Shown: positions 1 through 7,813 of the stretch, in pieces
Layout: the number at the start of each line of letters is the position of its first letter
How positions within the stretch are numbered: position 1 is the stretch's first letter
Assembly: GCF_000716435.1 (NCBI RefSeq)
Contig: NZ_JNWO01000041.1
Location: 1-58,934 of the forward strand
Source of the DNA: Streptomyces xylophagus
Lineage (GTDB): Bacteria > Actinomycetota > Actinomycetes > Streptomycetales > Streptomycetaceae
DNA length: 58,934 nucleotides
Reading direction: 5' to 3'
Notes under the pieces: model-generated
Database searches by the model: none
Told to the model about the DNA's origin: nothing
The model's input: the letters and a program-made list of their open reading frames with translations, nothing else
Made by a program: the position numbers and the translations under genes

Positions 1-117
1 CGAAGAGCCCGGGACCGCACAGGCCGGCGGTACACGGTGAACACGGCACACCACCTGATACTCGCCGGACAACTGAATGACCTCGGCAACCACTGGATCA
101 CGGGCCTTCCCCCGTGA
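1..117 (+). CDS. C-terminal end of an unidentified gene (partial)
   Basis: Frame 1 is open from the window edge to a TGA at 115-117 and encodes about 38 residues ending in WITGLPP. Codon third positions are mostly G or C, as expected for a real gene. The stop lies three bases before the left end of the IS3 element, so the gene may end naturally here or may have been cut by the insertion. The product is not recognisable from this short tail. Confidence 0.4.
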   Translation, partial: RRARDRTGRRYTVNTAHHLILAGQLNDLGNHWITGLPP

Positions 118-119
118 AG

Positions 120-140
120 GTGGGCACGCGGTTATTGATC
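120..140 (+). repeat. IS3 terminal inverted repeat, left
   Basis: GTGGGCACGCGGTTATTGATC pairs with the right end at 1410-1431, differing at a few positions and by one base in length. The orfB stop codon (139-141) overlaps the inner edge of this repeat. Confidence 0.75.
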
Positions 141-1035
141 ACGCGGCGAGCGTGATTTTAGCGGTGTGGTGTCGGTGTTCGTATTCGTTGGGGCTGAGGT
201 GGCCGTTGGCGGAGTGCCGACGGCGGGTGTTGTAGCGGGTCAGCCAGGCGAAGACGGTCCTGCGGCAGGTGTCGGAGTCGCCGTAGTGGTGGGCGCCCTG
301 GAGGGTCTCGCGTTTCAGGGAGGCGTGGAAGCTTTCGCAGGCCGCGTTGTCGGCGCTGGTGCCGACCGCGTCCATCGACCGGGTGACTCCGAGCTGGTCG
401 CAGAGACCGGCGAAGGCCCGGGAGCCGTACTGGGCCCCGTGGTCGGAGTGGAACACGGAGCCGTCCAGGCGGCCACGGGTCGAGGCCGCCATCCGCAGTG
501 CGTCGGCGACCAGACTGGTGCGCATGTGGTCGGCGATGGACCAGCCGACGACCTTGCGGCTGAAACAGTCCAGCACGGTCGCGAGATAGAGGAACTCCCC
601 GCCTGCGAGCGGGAGATACGTGATGTCGCCCATGTACTTCAGGCCGGGTTCGATGGCGGTGAAGTCCCGCTGGAACAGGTCCGGGACCGGTGAGGTGGCC
701 GGGTCCGCGACGGTCGTGCGGACGCGTCTGCGCAGGCGGATTCCGGTGATGGAGAACGTCCGCATGACGCGGGCGACCCGCTTCTCGTTGACCCGCAGGC
801 CCTTCGCGCGGAGCTCGGCGCTCACTCGCGGGGAGCCGTAGGCGCCGCCGGACCCGCCGTGGATCTCGCGGATCTTCTCGGCCAGGACCCGGTCCTGGTG
901 CTGCCGGGTGACCCGGGCCTCGGCGCCGGCGAGCCACTTGTAGTAGCTGGACCGGTTCACGTCCAGGACCTGGCAGAGCCGCTTCACCTCGTAGGTGTCC
1001 CGGTGATCGTCAACGAACTGGAAGCGGCTCCTCAC
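139..1035 (-). CDS. IS3-family transposase OrfB (DDE integrase domain)
   Basis: 298 residues, full length for an IS3 OrfB. It cuts and joins DNA to move the element. An N-terminal HTH_21-like segment (about 20-80) is followed by the rve integrase fold with the DDE triad visible as GDITYLP (Asp near 137), FHSDHGAQYGS (second Asp) and ACESFHASLK (Glu). The start overlaps the orfA stop by four bases (ATGA), so it is translationally coupled to orfA; in this family a frameshift usually fuses the two. OrfB itself appears intact, but the upstream OrfA is broken. Confidence 0.9.
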   Translation of the reverse strand: MRSRFQFVDDHRDTYEVKRLCQVLDVNRSSYYKWLAGAEARVTRQHQDRVLAEKIREIHGGSGGAYGSPRVSAELRAKGLRVNEKRVARVMRTFSITGIRLRRRVRTTVADPATSPVPDLFQRDFTAIEPGLKYMGDITYLPLAGGEFLYLATVLDCFSRKVVGWSIADHMRTSLVADALRMAASTRGRLDGSVFHSDHGAQYGSRAFAGLCDQLGVTRSMDAVGTSADNAACESFHASLKRETLQGAHHYGDSDTCRRTVFAWLTRYNTRRRHSANGHLSPNEYEHRHHTAKITLAA

Positions 1036-1377
1036 CAGTTCGTCTCTCCGGCGAAATACTTGGCCGCCTTGCGGAGGATGTCCCGCTCGGTGGCGAGCTT
1101 GCGCTCACTCACCTCGAGCTCGGCCACCCGGGCCTCCAGCTGCCGCACCCGCTCGTCCGGATCAGCGGACGGCACCGCCTCCCGAGGCTGGGTGCTGCGG
1201 GACCGCAACCGCGGCGGTGACACCACGGCGTTCGCGGTCCCGCAGCACCCACCCGCGCAGCGTGGCCCGGTTGATGCCCAGGTCGGCGGCGATGCTCTTG
1301 TACGTCGCCCCGGGTGTGGACTCGTACAGGGCCACGGCATCGGCCCTGAACTCGTCCGAGTAGTCCTTCATCGCCAT
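1032..1377 (-). pseudogene. IS3-family OrfA, frame broken by an inverted duplication
   Basis: OrfA normally supplies the DNA-binding HTH and leucine-zipper half of the transposase. The N-terminal half (MAMKDYSDEFRADAVALYE, then an HTH ending RGWVLRDRER) is read in one frame from 1377. The C-terminal half (RVRQLEARVAELEVSERKLA, ending FAGETNW) is in another frame that ends at 1032. The switch falls at about 1165-1210, inside an imperfect palindrome (1189-1251) in which the bases encoding WVLRDR are repeated in inverted orientation. Both halves are otherwise well preserved, so the damage is recent. Confidence 0.75.
1189..1251. repeat. 63-bp imperfect palindrome inside orfA
   Basis: The left arm 1189-1206 (TGGGTGCTGCGGGACCGC) is the exact reverse complement of 1234-1251, and the 27 bases between are themselves partly self-complementary. 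Both strands therefore encode WVLRDR. This is the footprint expected of a template-switch event and coincides with the orfA frame break. Confidence 0.8.
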
Positions 1378-1409
1378 CGGCGGTCTTCTCGCTTCCTCCG
1401 GATCAAGCA

Positions 1410-1431
1410 GATCCGGTATCAGCGTGTCCAC
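1410..1431 (-). repeat. IS3 terminal inverted repeat, right
   Basis: Read on the minus strand it starts GTGGACACGCTGATACC, matching the left terminal repeat at 120-140. It lies just upstream of the orfA start region. Confidence 0.75.
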
Positions 1432-1989
1432 CACTCAGGGGGAGGCCCCGCCCGGGGGCCGCTGGCCAAACTATCGATCGACGTAGCCATCGAGCACGGC
1501 CAAGCGTGCCCGTTCTGCAATCCGGACACGGTGCTCCAGGCCATTTCGGAGTGGGCCGACGGGCGCGTGGCCAGCCGTAGGCGGCTCTATGTGCGCCGCC
1601 GTCTCCAGCGCAAGCGCCGTGAAGCCATCCACGCCTCGCAGGCCTCCCGCCCTGTCTCCGAACACCTCGCGCTGCCAGGCCAGTTGGAGCTCTTCCACCT
1701 GCCGCGCGACTGGACCCGCCTGGCGGGACTGTCTCCACGGGAGACCGACGGCGCTGACGAGATGTGGCTGCCCTGGCCGTGCGGCGGTGTGATCGATGCT
1801 CCCGCGCAGTCCGCTTGCGAGTCCGGACCGGAGGAGTCGGGTAGGGAAGATCGTGTATGGGGCGGTCAGCGCGCCTTCACGGCGGTGTGGTCGAGGACGG
1901 TCAGGTGCAGGGTGTGCAGGGGCCGGGTCCGCGTGGGGCGGATCACCTCGAACCAGTCGCTCACGTCTTCCAGCAGCCGGGGCAGGTAG
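1432..1989 (+). pseudogene. 3' fragment of an unidentified gene truncated by IS3
   Basis: From just after the IS end a plus-strand frame stays open to 1989. Strong G/C third-position bias runs from about 1470 to 1790 and encodes a basic segment with CPFCNPDT near its beginning and ASRRRLYVRRRLQRKRREA after it. There is no credible start codon, so the 5' part was lost at the IS junction. The last 120 bases overlap the convergent nucleotidyltransferase gene and have poorer codon bias, so the true end may have been earlier. I do not recognise the family. Confidence 0.4.
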
Positions 1990-2726
1990 CCGAAGTCGTG
2001 CCAGCCGAGTCCGATCCCCACTGTGGGCGTGGGAGCGCTGTGGTGGCTGTCGGTCAGGGGTTCACCGTGGAGCAGTACGTGGTCGAGGGTGTGCCCGGTG
2101 CTCTCCAGATGGGCGAGTGCCCCGGCGGCGGCTCGGCGCAGTGGGCTGGTCTCGGTCCAGCGGTGGAGTGCTTCGAGCGCTGCTGGATGCTGCGGTGCCG
2201 CGTCGGGCAGGTCGAGGCGGTCGATGCGGACGGCTCCCTGGGAGACCAGGTCGACGAGTTCGATGCGGACTGGTCGTGGGATCCACCGGTCGAGGCCTTC
2301 GAACGCCTCGATCATGTGGTCGCGCGGGGCCCGGCCGGCGGTGGGGTCGGGGGTGAGGGCGGCCAGGCGGGCGCGGGCGGCGTCGACGGGTTCGGGGCGG
2401 GTCCACAGCACGGTCAGGGGGAAGCCGTCCTCCTCCAGGGTGCTGCGCTCGCGCAAGTGGAGCTGCAGGCCGCGGCTGCGGCCTTTCAAGGCGCGTTTCA
2501 TCGATCCGGACGGATCACCGCCGTAGGACAGGGCGTGGACGAACTCGGACGTCAGCCGCTTGTCCGTGCGGTGCTCGACCACGACGTCGACGTCGTGCGG
2601 CTCCAGTGCGCCGCGGGCGTAGGAGCCGAACACCAGGATCTGGTCGACCAGGTCCAGCGGCCATTCGCCTCCTTCCAGGCGGTCGAGCATCTCGGTCAGC
2701 AGTAACGTGGCACGAGCGCGTTTCAC
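1866..2726 (-). CDS. MNT-like nucleotidyltransferase, last gene of the CBASS-like operon
   Basis: 286 residues from a GTG preceded by GGAGG at 8 bases. The N-terminus carries the polymerase-beta superfamily signature: helix 1-18, strand, then GSYARG (34-39) and DVDVVVEH with the paired acids Asp45 and Asp47. This is the pattern of minimal (MNT-type) nucleotidyltransferases. A third catalytic acid is not obvious. The remaining 200 residues are not assignable to a domain. It sits 34 bases behind the JAMM gene and so is probably co-transcribed with the conjugation genes and the CD-NTase. It belongs to a different clade from the CD-NTase of the same operon. It could modify a protein, RNA or nucleotide; the substrate is unknown. 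Confidence 0.85.
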   Translation of the reverse strand: MKRARATLLLTEMLDRLEGGEWPLDLVDQILVFGSYARGALEPHDVDVVVEHRTDKRLTSEFVHALSYGGDPSGSMKRALKGRSRGLQLHLRERSTLEEDGFPLTVLWTRPEPVDAARARLAALTPDPTAGRAPRDHMIEAFEGLDRWIPRPVRIELVDLVSQGAVRIDRLDLPDAAPQHPAALEALHRWTETSPLRRAAAGALAHLESTGHTLDHVLLHGEPLTDSHHSAPTPTVGIGLGWHDFGYLPRLLEDVSDWFEVIRPTRTRPLHTLHLTVLDHTAVKAR

Positions 2727-2760
2727 GGAAGAAACCTCCAGCGGGGTCCGGCCGGGGTGG

Positions 2761-3279
2761 TCATGGCGGACCTCCACGGTCACGGTGGTCTGTTGGGGAC
2801 ATGAGGTGGACGGGGAGCTGCAGTTGGGTGTCCGTGATCCTGTGGTGGCGGCAGGCCCATGCCTGAACTGCCCAGCTGTCCCGGTGAGGGGCGAGGATGA
2901 CGGCGATGAGGGTGTGGAAGGCCAGTTCCGGGTCGCGCAGGAGCCGGCGGTAGGTGCTTGCATCGCGCGGGCTGGGGGTCGTCGTGGCGCTGGTGGGATG
3001 GGTGTGCCATTCGCCGACCCAGGTGCTGCCGTCGTCGGCGAACGCCTGGTCCGCGAGTGCTTGAGCATGCGCCAGGTCGCGCAGGAAGGATGTCGGTGTC
3101 CGTACTGCGGCGGGGCCGGGGGTGCCGGCGTGACGGACGACGACGGTGTCGCGATCGTGACGGCCCAGGAGGATGCCGCCGGTTTCGGTGTCGTGGTCGT
3201 TGGCGGCCAGCTCCGTCGTGATGGTGCGGACCGCTCGTGCGGTCATGCGTACCCGGGTGACCGGCTGCTGGAGGGTCAT
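2761..3279 (-). CDS. JAMM/JAB metalloprotease (Cap3-like isopeptidase)
   Basis: 172 residues. The zinc-dependent JAMM active site is complete: Glu32 in ETGGILLG, then EWHTHP with His92 and His94, and Ser103 and Asp106 at the canonical HxHPx7SxxD spacing. Cap3 proteins of type II CBASS cut the bond between CD-NTase and its target and so reset the system. The ATG overlaps the E1 stop (ATGA), showing translational coupling with the E1-like gene. The gene is a single-domain protein of normal length with no signal peptide, so it acts in the cytoplasm. The family assignment is secure; the exact substrate is inferred from context. Confidence 0.92.
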   Translation of the reverse strand: MTLQQPVTRVRMTARAVRTITTELAANDHDTETGGILLGRHDRDTVVVRHAGTPGPAAVRTPTSFLRDLAHAQALADQAFADDGSTWVGEWHTHPTSATTTPSPRDASTYRRLLRDPELAFHTLIAVILAPHRDSWAVQAWACRHHRITDTQLQLPVHLMSPTDHRDRGGPP

Positions 3280-4550
3280 GGTGTGTCGCACGTGGGGCAG
3301 CCCGGTTCCGGGGGTGTCGCGGGCAGCCAGCGCAGTTCGCCGGTGCGGTTCAGGTCGAACGGTGGGGAGCAGTCGGGCTGGCGGCGCAGTGCCAGGAGAG
3401 CGTGTTCGCCGGGTAGCCGCTGGTCGGGGTGCCCGGCGCGTTCCAGGATGGTGGCTACGGCTGTTTTGGCGGCGAGGTGGGCGACCAGGTGCAGGTCGGG
3501 GCCGACTGCGGTCATCGGCCGGTGGCGTGTGCCGGTGCCGTAGCCGGCGTCCAGGGCGGGTTCGGGGTCCATACCCCCGTTGTTGACCAGTGCCTGGCGG
3601 CGGCAGGTCAGGCAGCCGTGGCGGGGCCAGGGTCGGAGCCTGAGTACCTCGCCGATCGCGCCGTCCTGCAGGACACATGCCAGGACGGCGGTGACGTCTG
3701 CACGGCGTGCGAGGTGGCCGATGGTTCTGCGGGCCGCGACGCCGTCGGCGGTGCACACCACAATGTCGACGGCGGGGAGCAGCGCCCGTACACGGTCTGC
3801 TTGGGTGATCACGTCCCAAGGCAGCGGTTGAACCTGGGTGTCCGGGCGCAGCCGGGTGAGTTCTTCAGTCAGGGCGGTGACTTTGTGGCGGCCGATGTAG
3901 CGGCCGGCGCTGGTGTGGCGCACCAGGTTGTGCCAGGACAGGCGGTCGGGATCCATCAGGGTCAGCTGTCCGATGCCGTAGCCGGCCAGGGCGTGGGCGG
4001 CGGCGCTGCCGATGCTGCCGGCCCCGACCAGGAGAGCGTGAGATTTCTGCAGGTGTGCTGCCGGCCAGCGCGGCTCCAGTTGGGCGATGCCGGTGGCCTC
4101 GGGCTGGATGAGGATGTCGAGCGGGAGGGCGCCTTCCGGGCTGACTTGCCAGGCGACCAAATCGGGCAGTGCGGCGTCGGGGAAGGCCTCTGCCATGCCG
4201 GGTGCGTAGGTGACGGCGAGGTAGGGCGATCCGAAGGTCTGGTAGCCGCCGCGTACGGTGTCCCGGAACACTGTTCGGGGAATGGCCGTGTCCTGGCGGG
4301 CGCGGCACTGCGCCCAGGCCAGGTGCAGGGCGGGGTCGACCCGGTACCACAGGCTGATCGGAGCGGGGTCACAGTTGGCAAGGAGCCGTTCGGCGGGCTC
4401 AGGGTCGACGGAGACTCTGGGGTTGTTGCCGTCCGACAGGGCGCACACAACGGCCAGTTCGTCCGGGGCGCTGACCCGCAGGGTCAGGTAGCCCCAGGTG
4501 CCAGCCTTTCGGATCGTGGCAGCAGCCAGGTGCGGGAAGAGGATCAGCAC
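3276..4550 (-). CDS. ThiF/E1-like adenylyltransferase (Cap2 E1 half)
   Basis: 424 residues. The C-terminal two thirds is an E1/ThiF fold: nucleotide-binding loop VGAGSIGS at 175-182, Asp200 at the end of the second strand (LMDPDRLSWHN), and two CxxC pairs (CLTC 313-316, CPTC 418-421) that probably hold zinc. Residues 1-165 form an extra N-terminal domain of unknown fold. In type II CBASS this activity adenylates the C-terminus of the CD-NTase. Here the E1 is a separate gene rather than fused to the E2. The GTG start at 4550 overlaps the E2 stop by seven bases and has GGAGG four bases upstream. Confidence 0.9.
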   Translation of the reverse strand: MLILFPHLAAATIRKAGTWGYLTLRVSAPDELAVVCALSDGNNPRVSVDPEPAERLLANCDPAPISLWYRVDPALHLAWAQCRARQDTAIPRTVFRDTVRGGYQTFGSPYLAVTYAPGMAEAFPDAALPDLVAWQVSPEGALPLDILIQPEATGIAQLEPRWPAAHLQKSHALLVGAGSIGSAAAHALAGYGIGQLTLMDPDRLSWHNLVRHTSAGRYIGRHKVTALTEELTRLRPDTQVQPLPWDVITQADRVRALLPAVDIVVCTADGVAARRTIGHLARRADVTAVLACVLQDGAIGEVLRLRPWPRHGCLTCRRQALVNNGGMDPEPALDAGYGTGTRHRPMTAVGPDLHLVAHLAAKTAVATILERAGHPDQRLPGEHALLALRRQPDCSPPFDLNRTGELRWLPATPPEPGCPTCDTP

Positions 4551-5140
4551 AGCGCCTCCGCCTTCGGGCCGGTGTCCGCTTGGCCGGCTACGGGTGCGGT
4601 ATCTGGTTGACCGGCTGCGGGCGGCGGCTGGGAGAAGAGGTGATCGTGGCGGTTGTCGCTGACGATGCCGCAGCGGGACATCTCCTGGATGATGCCGTGT
4701 CTCATCAGGGCGTACTCCAGCCGCCATCCAGCCGCTTTGAGCAGCAGGTCGATGAGCGAGTCCCGCCCGGTCCACCAGGCGTGCTCCTGCAGCAGGCACA
4801 GGGTGCCGTCTCCGTTGACGTGCCAGCGGGTCTGGGTCCACTCCTGGGGCGGCGGCAGGGGGTCCAGGGGGTGCAGAGCGGGTTCCACCATGGGGTAGGC
4901 CTGGTTGTAGGCAACGGTCAGCCGCAGCCCCTCCTCCCCCACCCAGGCGCTGAGGTTCGGCGGTTGTGGGCGGTCGAACGGCCAACACGGCAAGACGCCG
5001 GTCCAGGTGCCGGCGCCGTCGCTGTTCCACACAAGGCCGCTGAACCGTGCGGTGATCTCGGACTGGTCCCGTTCAAGGCGCCGGGGTTCGGCTTTCCACC
5101 ATGTGATCGGTTCACGGTCGGACCTGTCCATGGCTGTCAT
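4544..5140 (-). CDS. E2-like conjugating protein (Cap2 E2 half, stand-alone)
   Basis: 198 residues. It shows the layout of bacterial E2-fold proteins: a beta-rich N-terminus, AYPMVEPALHP (81-91) as the E2 'YP..P' element, His107, and the proposed catalytic Cys115 in GDGTLCLLQEH, followed by C-terminal helices. In type II CBASS the E2 cysteine carries the activated CD-NTase before transfer. The tail after about 170 is low-complexity and rich in Pro, Gly and Ala. The start codon overlaps the CD-NTase stop (ATGA). The E2 call rests on motif order and position next to E1, so a structure prediction would be worthwhile. Confidence 0.82.
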   Translation of the reverse strand: MTAMDRSDREPITWWKAEPRRLERDQSEITARFSGLVWNSDGAGTWTGVLPCWPFDRPQPPNLSAWVGEEGLRLTVAYNQAYPMVEPALHPLDPLPPPQEWTQTRWHVNGDGTLCLLQEHAWWTGRDSLIDLLLKAAGWRLEYALMRHGIIQEMSRCGIVSDNRHDHLFSQPPPAAGQPDTAPVAGQADTGPKAEALC

Positions 5141-6105
5141 CCCTGGGGTGCATCCTTGATCGGCCGGGGTGCGACCAGGGCGGGTGTGCCTGTGATCTTC
5201 GACGCGGGCTTGGCGGGTGCGGGGAAGCCGTCGCCGAAGATGTCCTGCCACAGTCGCAGCGCACCGTCGGTGTCGCTGGCGGCAGCAGCGGCGCAGGCCC
5301 GCTCGGCGAGGTCCGCGGCATCGGCGAACGCGTCGGAGAGTCCGTCGTAGTCCAGGTCGGGCTGCACTTCCCCGCACAGGCCCGCGGGATCCGAGACTCC
5401 TTCGTTGACCCTGGCCGCGGCGGCGGTGAAGAACGTCTTCAGTCCTTCCGCGCGGCTGCCCTCTTTCGGCATGCACTCCAGCGCGAGGACCTCGACGACC
5501 AGGGACTTGATGCGGCCCTGGACCGGCGCACTGTGGCGCCAGTCCTTGAGCACCCGCACCAGCGGACGGAAGTGTTCCCACGCGCCCTGGTGCTCGGCGA
5601 CCTTGCGGATCAGATACTCCGGATCCGCCGGGACCCAGCAGCGGTTGAGCTTCTCCGGGATCAGCAGGGTGCCGTCGCTCTGGCGCAGTGCCGGCATGAC
5701 GTCGACCGTGAACGCCTCCTCCTCGTCCTTGTCGTCCAGGAAGCATTTGACCGCGTGGTTGCGCGGCACAGCCAGGCGGACCTCCTGGGCGACGGTGCCG
5801 TAGGTCTGGCCCAGAAGCCGGTGGATCTGATCGCCGGCGTGGTCCAGGGCCTCGCCCGCGCTGTCGCCCGGTGCGCCCCAGTCGGGGTGCGCGGCCGCGT
5901 GGTAGACCACGACGATGTCCACGTCGTGGATGGGCTTGAGCTGAGTGCTTCGGCTCAGGGAGCCCGATCCGAACGTCTCCAGGACGTCCTCCTCGCCGGA
6001 CATGGCCTTCTTGAAGGTGTCCCGGCGTTCGCGCGCCAGCTTGACCTGGTCGATGTCGGCGTTGACCTCTGCCTGGAGCTGATCGAACGCGTCGTTGATC
6101 CCCAT
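5137..6105 (-). CDS. CD-NTase (cGAS/DncV-like nucleotidyltransferase), CBASS signal synthase
   Basis: 322 residues from ATG 6105; an adjoining GTG at 6108 is possible, but GAGGAGG is better spaced for the ATG. The CD-NTase core is clear: GSGSLSRST (46-54), the metal-binding pair HDVDIVVVY with Asp61 and Asp63, and the third acid Asp135 in FTVDVMPAL. Such enzymes join NTPs into cyclic di- or trinucleotides when phage is sensed. The C-terminus ends RPIKDAPQG; in type II systems the terminal residue is the site joined by the E1/E2 pair. It is the first gene of a five-gene coupled set and follows a damage-type promoter. The product nucleotide cannot be read from sequence. Confidence 0.93.
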   Translation of the reverse strand: MGINDAFDQLQAEVNADIDQVKLARERRDTFKKAMSGEEDVLETFGSGSLSRSTQLKPIHDVDIVVVYHAAAHPDWGAPGDSAGEALDHAGDQIHRLLGQTYGTVAQEVRLAVPRNHAVKCFLDDKDEEEAFTVDVMPALRQSDGTLLIPEKLNRCWVPADPEYLIRKVAEHQGAWEHFRPLVRVLKDWRHSAPVQGRIKSLVVEVLALECMPKEGSRAEGLKTFFTAAAARVNEGVSDPAGLCGEVQPDLDYDGLSDAFADAADLAERACAAAAASDTDGALRLWQDIFGDGFPAPAKPASKITGTPALVAPRPIKDAPQG

Positions 6106-6213
6106 CACGTGCCTCCTCAGGCTCGCCGTTCAGCCCGAGTGCGCGCCGCCGCAGGCCGTCCGGAGACGGTCAGCGGGTCTAGTTGGAGGCACCGACAGCT
6201 GTTCCTTCCGACA

Positions 6214-6236
6214 AGCCTAGGACCCGCCACTGACAA
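6214..6236 (-). promoter_or_regulatory. RecA-NDp/PafBC-type DNA-damage promoter of the CD-NTase operon
   Basis: On the minus strand the sequence is TTGTCAGTG (6236-6228), eight bases, then TAGGCT (6219-6214). This matches every fixed position of the published actinobacterial RecA-NDp consensus tTGTCRGTG-N8-TAnnnT, recognised by PafBC with the housekeeping sigma factor. It lies about 110 bases upstream of the CD-NTase start in a 238-base gap. A second near match, TGTCGGTG-N8-TAGACC (6197-6176), lies just downstream and misses only the last -10 base. Confidence 0.75.
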
Positions 6237-6343
6237 CGCCCCGGCCTCGTCCGCCGCTGCCTGCGGGGCGGGGTGGTGCCGGGGCAGTCGGATGTGTGGT
6301 GGGTGCCGTGACGTCTGCTTCCTGGTGCTGAGGCGGGTGTGGT

Positions 6344-7813
6344 TCAGGCATCCACGGTGAAGGCCGCCTCGTAGACGTCCTCCGTTGCCACGTGCTCGTA
6401 CACCACGGTGGGGCGCAGCCGGTTCCAGCGGTGTCCGAGGAGGAGGGCGAGACCCATGGGGCAGGCCTGGAAAAGGTGGATCCGGGATGCACCGTGGCTG
6501 GCCGTACGGAGAACGTCACGGATACCGACGGCCAGGGCATTGGCGGTGGCGGCGTCGGGGATCGAGTTGTCCTTGGCGCCGGTGGGCGGGCGCAGGACCA
6601 GGAGGCGCGATACTGGCAGTTGCCGGTTTTGTAGGAACTCCAGGACATCGGCGGTGGGGTCGGTGGCCACCGCGATGGCCACGGCCAGGTCCTGGCCTTC
6701 GTCGATCGCGTGCGTCTCCTGGGCGGGGGCGAGCGCAGTGTCGTAGGGCTCGGCGGAGGACCAGAGTTGGCCGCGCTGGAGTACGGCCAAGTCGGCGCCG
6801 GTGACCATGCGGAAGGCGGTGCCGGTCAGGAAGGCGGGCGCAAGGCGCAGGCTGCCGGTTACCGCCACGGCTGCTGTTCCCGGGGGGAGCCGGTGGGGCG
6901 CCGTCTCGATCTCCTCCTGGAGCTGTGCCCAGGTGGCGGGGGCCTTGGGCCGACACTTGGAGTAGGCGGTGTCTCCCTCGAAGCGGTCGGCCCAGTCGAT
7001 GGCGTAGTCGGCGTCGTCGGCCATCGGGTCTGGCTTGAGCGTGGCGATCGACACGACGGCACGGTTGGGGCCGGCCGTGAGCGCGAGCGTCTGGACGGCA
7101 TCGGTGATCTGGGCCAGTGACAGCGTGCGCTGACCGTTGATCACCTGGCGGGCCACCCAGTCCGCGCCTGCTTGTACAGCAGCCGCGTCGGGGCGAAGGC
7201 CCGCAGCGAACATCAGCAGTTGCAGGTGTTCGTGGAGGTGGGAGACGTCGCGGGCGATGTCGAAGCGCAGTACGCGCAGCAGGTCGAGAAGTTGCTCTTC
7301 GTCTATCCCGGCATTCGCCGCCCAGCGCCCGCGGGCTTGGCCTTTCGCGGATCGGGGTCCTTGCTGACCGGCCTTGGGCATGAGCGTCTGGGTGCGTGGA
7401 TCACGTAGCGCGACGAGCGTGTCAGCAGGGTCGGGCGCCCGGTTGCTGATCAGTGTCAGATCGACGGGTGCCCCGTCGGCGGTCAGACGCTGCCAGCTCT
7501 GGGTGATCTTCTTCAGGAGCGAGGCGCCGCCGGAGGTGCTGGGAGTGAACAGGTACGTCTCATTGACGGGGGTGGCGGCGTCGGCGGTGTACTTCACCTG
7601 GGCGTAGGTGTGCGGAGGGCTGGCCCGGTAGAGGACAACATCGTCCAGGTTGCCCGCCTGGTCGGCTTCGACACCGACGCCGACGACCGGGTTGGGTGTG
7701 CGGAGGGCAGCGTCCCGTAGTGCTGTGACACAACCCTGCCAGGCCCACAGCCACTGGTATCTATCGCCGGCGATCCGCACACCGGTGGGGCCAGGGGCCG
7801 GAAGGTCAGGCAT
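6344..7813 (-). CDS. Nuclease-SAVED fusion (Cap4-like CBASS effector)
   Basis: 489 residues. The N-terminal 200 residues resemble the Cap4 (DUF4297-type) endonuclease: GDRYQWLWAW (16-25), then a PD-(D/E)xK-like core with Glu49, Asp57/Asp58 and QVK (72-74). The C-terminal half matches the SAVED sensor domain, including RIHLFQACPMGLALLLGHRW followed by TVVYEH. SAVED domains bind the cyclic oligonucleotide made by the CD-NTase and activate the nuclease to cut DNA without specificity. ATG 7813 has GGAG eight bases upstream. The gene is separated from the CD-NTase by 238 bases and its own promoter region. A second reading frame with good codon bias overlaps its start, so the N-terminus is uncertain. 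Confidence 0.88.
   Translation of the reverse strand: MPDLPAPGPTGVRIAGDRYQWLWAWQGCVTALRDAALRTPNPVVGVGVEADQAGNLDDVVLYRASPPHTYAQVKYTADAATPVNETYLFTPSTSGGASLLKKITQSWQRLTADGAPVDLTLISNRAPDPADTLVALRDPRTQTLMPKAGQQGPRSAKGQARGRWAANAGIDEEQLLDLLRVLRFDIARDVSHLHEHLQLLMFAAGLRPDAAAVQAGADWVARQVINGQRTLSLAQITDAVQTLALTAGPNRAVVSIATLKPDPMADDADYAIDWADRFEGDTAYSKCRPKAPATWAQLQEEIETAPHRLPPGTAAVAVTGSLRLAPAFLTGTAFRMVTGADLAVLQRGQLWSSAEPYDTALAPAQETHAIDEGQDLAVAIAVATDPTADVLEFLQNRQLPVSRLLVLRPPTGAKDNSIPDAATANALAVGIRDVLRTASHGASRIHLFQACPMGLALLLGHRWNRLRPTVVYEHVATEDVYEAAFTVDA

Larger units (their letters stand above)
121..1430 (-). mobile_element. IS3-family insertion sequence
   Basis: About 1.31 kb carrying orfA and orfB on the minus strand. 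The ends are imperfect inverted repeats: the left end reads TGGGCACGCGGTTATTGATC from 121, and the right end, read inward on the minus strand from 1430, is TGGACACGCTGATACCGGATC up to one gap. Both begin with TG, so the element has the usual 5'-TG...CA-3' termini of the family. No matching 3-4 base target duplication is visible in the flanks, which suggests rearrangement after insertion. OrfA is disrupted, so the copy is probably not autonomous. Confidence 0.85.

Noticed and set aside
1032..1035. Programmed frameshift as the explanation for the split orfA
   Set aside because: The usual IS3 frameshift site is at the orfA/orfB junction; the break here is 150 bases upstream, in a palindromic scar, so it is a mutation.
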